NCBI GenBank assembly: GCA_900763965.1
Contig: CAAFMG010000051.1
Location: forward strand, 1-5,240
Direction of reading: 5' to 3'
DNA: 5,240 nt
Source of the DNA: an uncultured Oscillospiraceae bacterium
GTDB lineage: Bacteria > Bacillota > Clostridia > Oscillospirales > Oscillospiraceae
Part shown: positions 5,154-5,240 of the stretch, piece by piece
Numbering within the stretch: the first letter of the stretch is position 1
Layout: every line of letters begins with the position of its first letter
Made by a program: the position numbers and the translations under genes
The notes under the pieces: model-generated
Databases searched by the model: none
What the model saw: the letters and a program-made list of their open reading frames with translations, nothing else
What the model was told of the DNA's origin: nothing

Positions 5154-5240
5154 CTGGATACAGGTGTTTGAGCTTTATTCTTGCGTCATCGGTGGTAAAC
5201 TGCCAAGATACACCTTTTTGGGCAGAGTTGCGGCTGGTAT
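5140..5240 (-). CDS. C-terminal end of a transposase, probably IS630-type (partial)
   Basis: The minus-strand frame entering from the right edge is open for 32 codons and stops at TAG (5142-5140). It reads TSRNSAQKGVSWQFTTDDAR followed by IKLKHLYPEIKF. The W-[QR]-F-[ST]-T-x-D-A-R-[IV]-K-L-x-x-LYP pattern is one I associate with the C-termini of IS630-family DDE transposases; this is recall, not a search result. The rest of the gene lies outside the window, so whether it is intact cannot be judged. The gene points toward the ene-reductase operon, so read-through from it could contribute to operon transcription. The IS end should lie between 5139 and about 5020. Confidence 0.55.
   Translation of the reverse strand, partial: TSRNSAQKGVSWQFTTDDARIKLKHLYPEIKF

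Noticed and set aside
1..5240. CRISPR array, tRNA, rRNA or riboswitch
   Set aside because: No regularly spaced repeats, no tRNA-like or rRNA sequence, and no recognised riboswitch core were found in the non-coding stretches.

Overview
The window looks like a piece of a chromosome from a moderately GC-rich anaerobic Firmicute, probably a gut Clostridia/Oscillospiraceae-type organism. This is an inference from strong AGGAGG-type ribosome binding sites, TATAAT/TTGACA-like promoter elements, compact operons, short GC-rich palindromes ending in a GCCCCTACG-like sequence, and a BaiH/2-enoate-reductase-like flavoenzyme. No species can be assigned from the sequence alone. All four well-supported genes lie on the minus strand, so transcription runs from high to low coordinates.

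From right to left in transcription order: positions 5240-5140 hold the last 32 codons of a transposase, probably IS630-type. Positions 5139-4995 hold a hairpin-rich leader that may include the end of that insertion sequence. Positions 4994-1195 hold a tight three-gene operon: a 686-residue FMN/FAD/[4Fe-4S] ene-reductase of the 2-enoate reductase / 2,4-dienoyl-CoA reductase type, then the large (425 aa) and small (147 aa) subunits of a divergent aconitase X (AcnX). An 18-nt gap separates the reductase from the large subunit, and a TAATG overlap joins the two AcnX subunits. A hairpin at 1142-1172 closes this unit. It abuts a near-consensus promoter for proC (pyrroline-5-carboxylate reductase, 1081-293), which ends at a strong intrinsic terminator at 245-282. 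Positions 1-244 hold palindromic repeat sequence and, at the very edge, the possible first codons of a leftward gene.

The main point of interest is the three-gene operon. AcnX enzymes are Fe-S dehydratases; the characterised ones act on cis-3-hydroxy-L-proline (bacteria) or mevalonate 5-phosphate (archaea). Ene-reductases of this class reduce activated C=C bonds. The order suggests a dehydrate-then-reduce module that removes a hydroxyl group from an unknown acid, perhaps as an electron sink. Both AcnX subunits depart from the usual AcnX pattern in regions expected to line the active site, so the substrate may be new. The neighbouring proC allows a competing hydroxyproline-to-proline hypothesis, but proC has its own promoter and terminator and may be unrelated.
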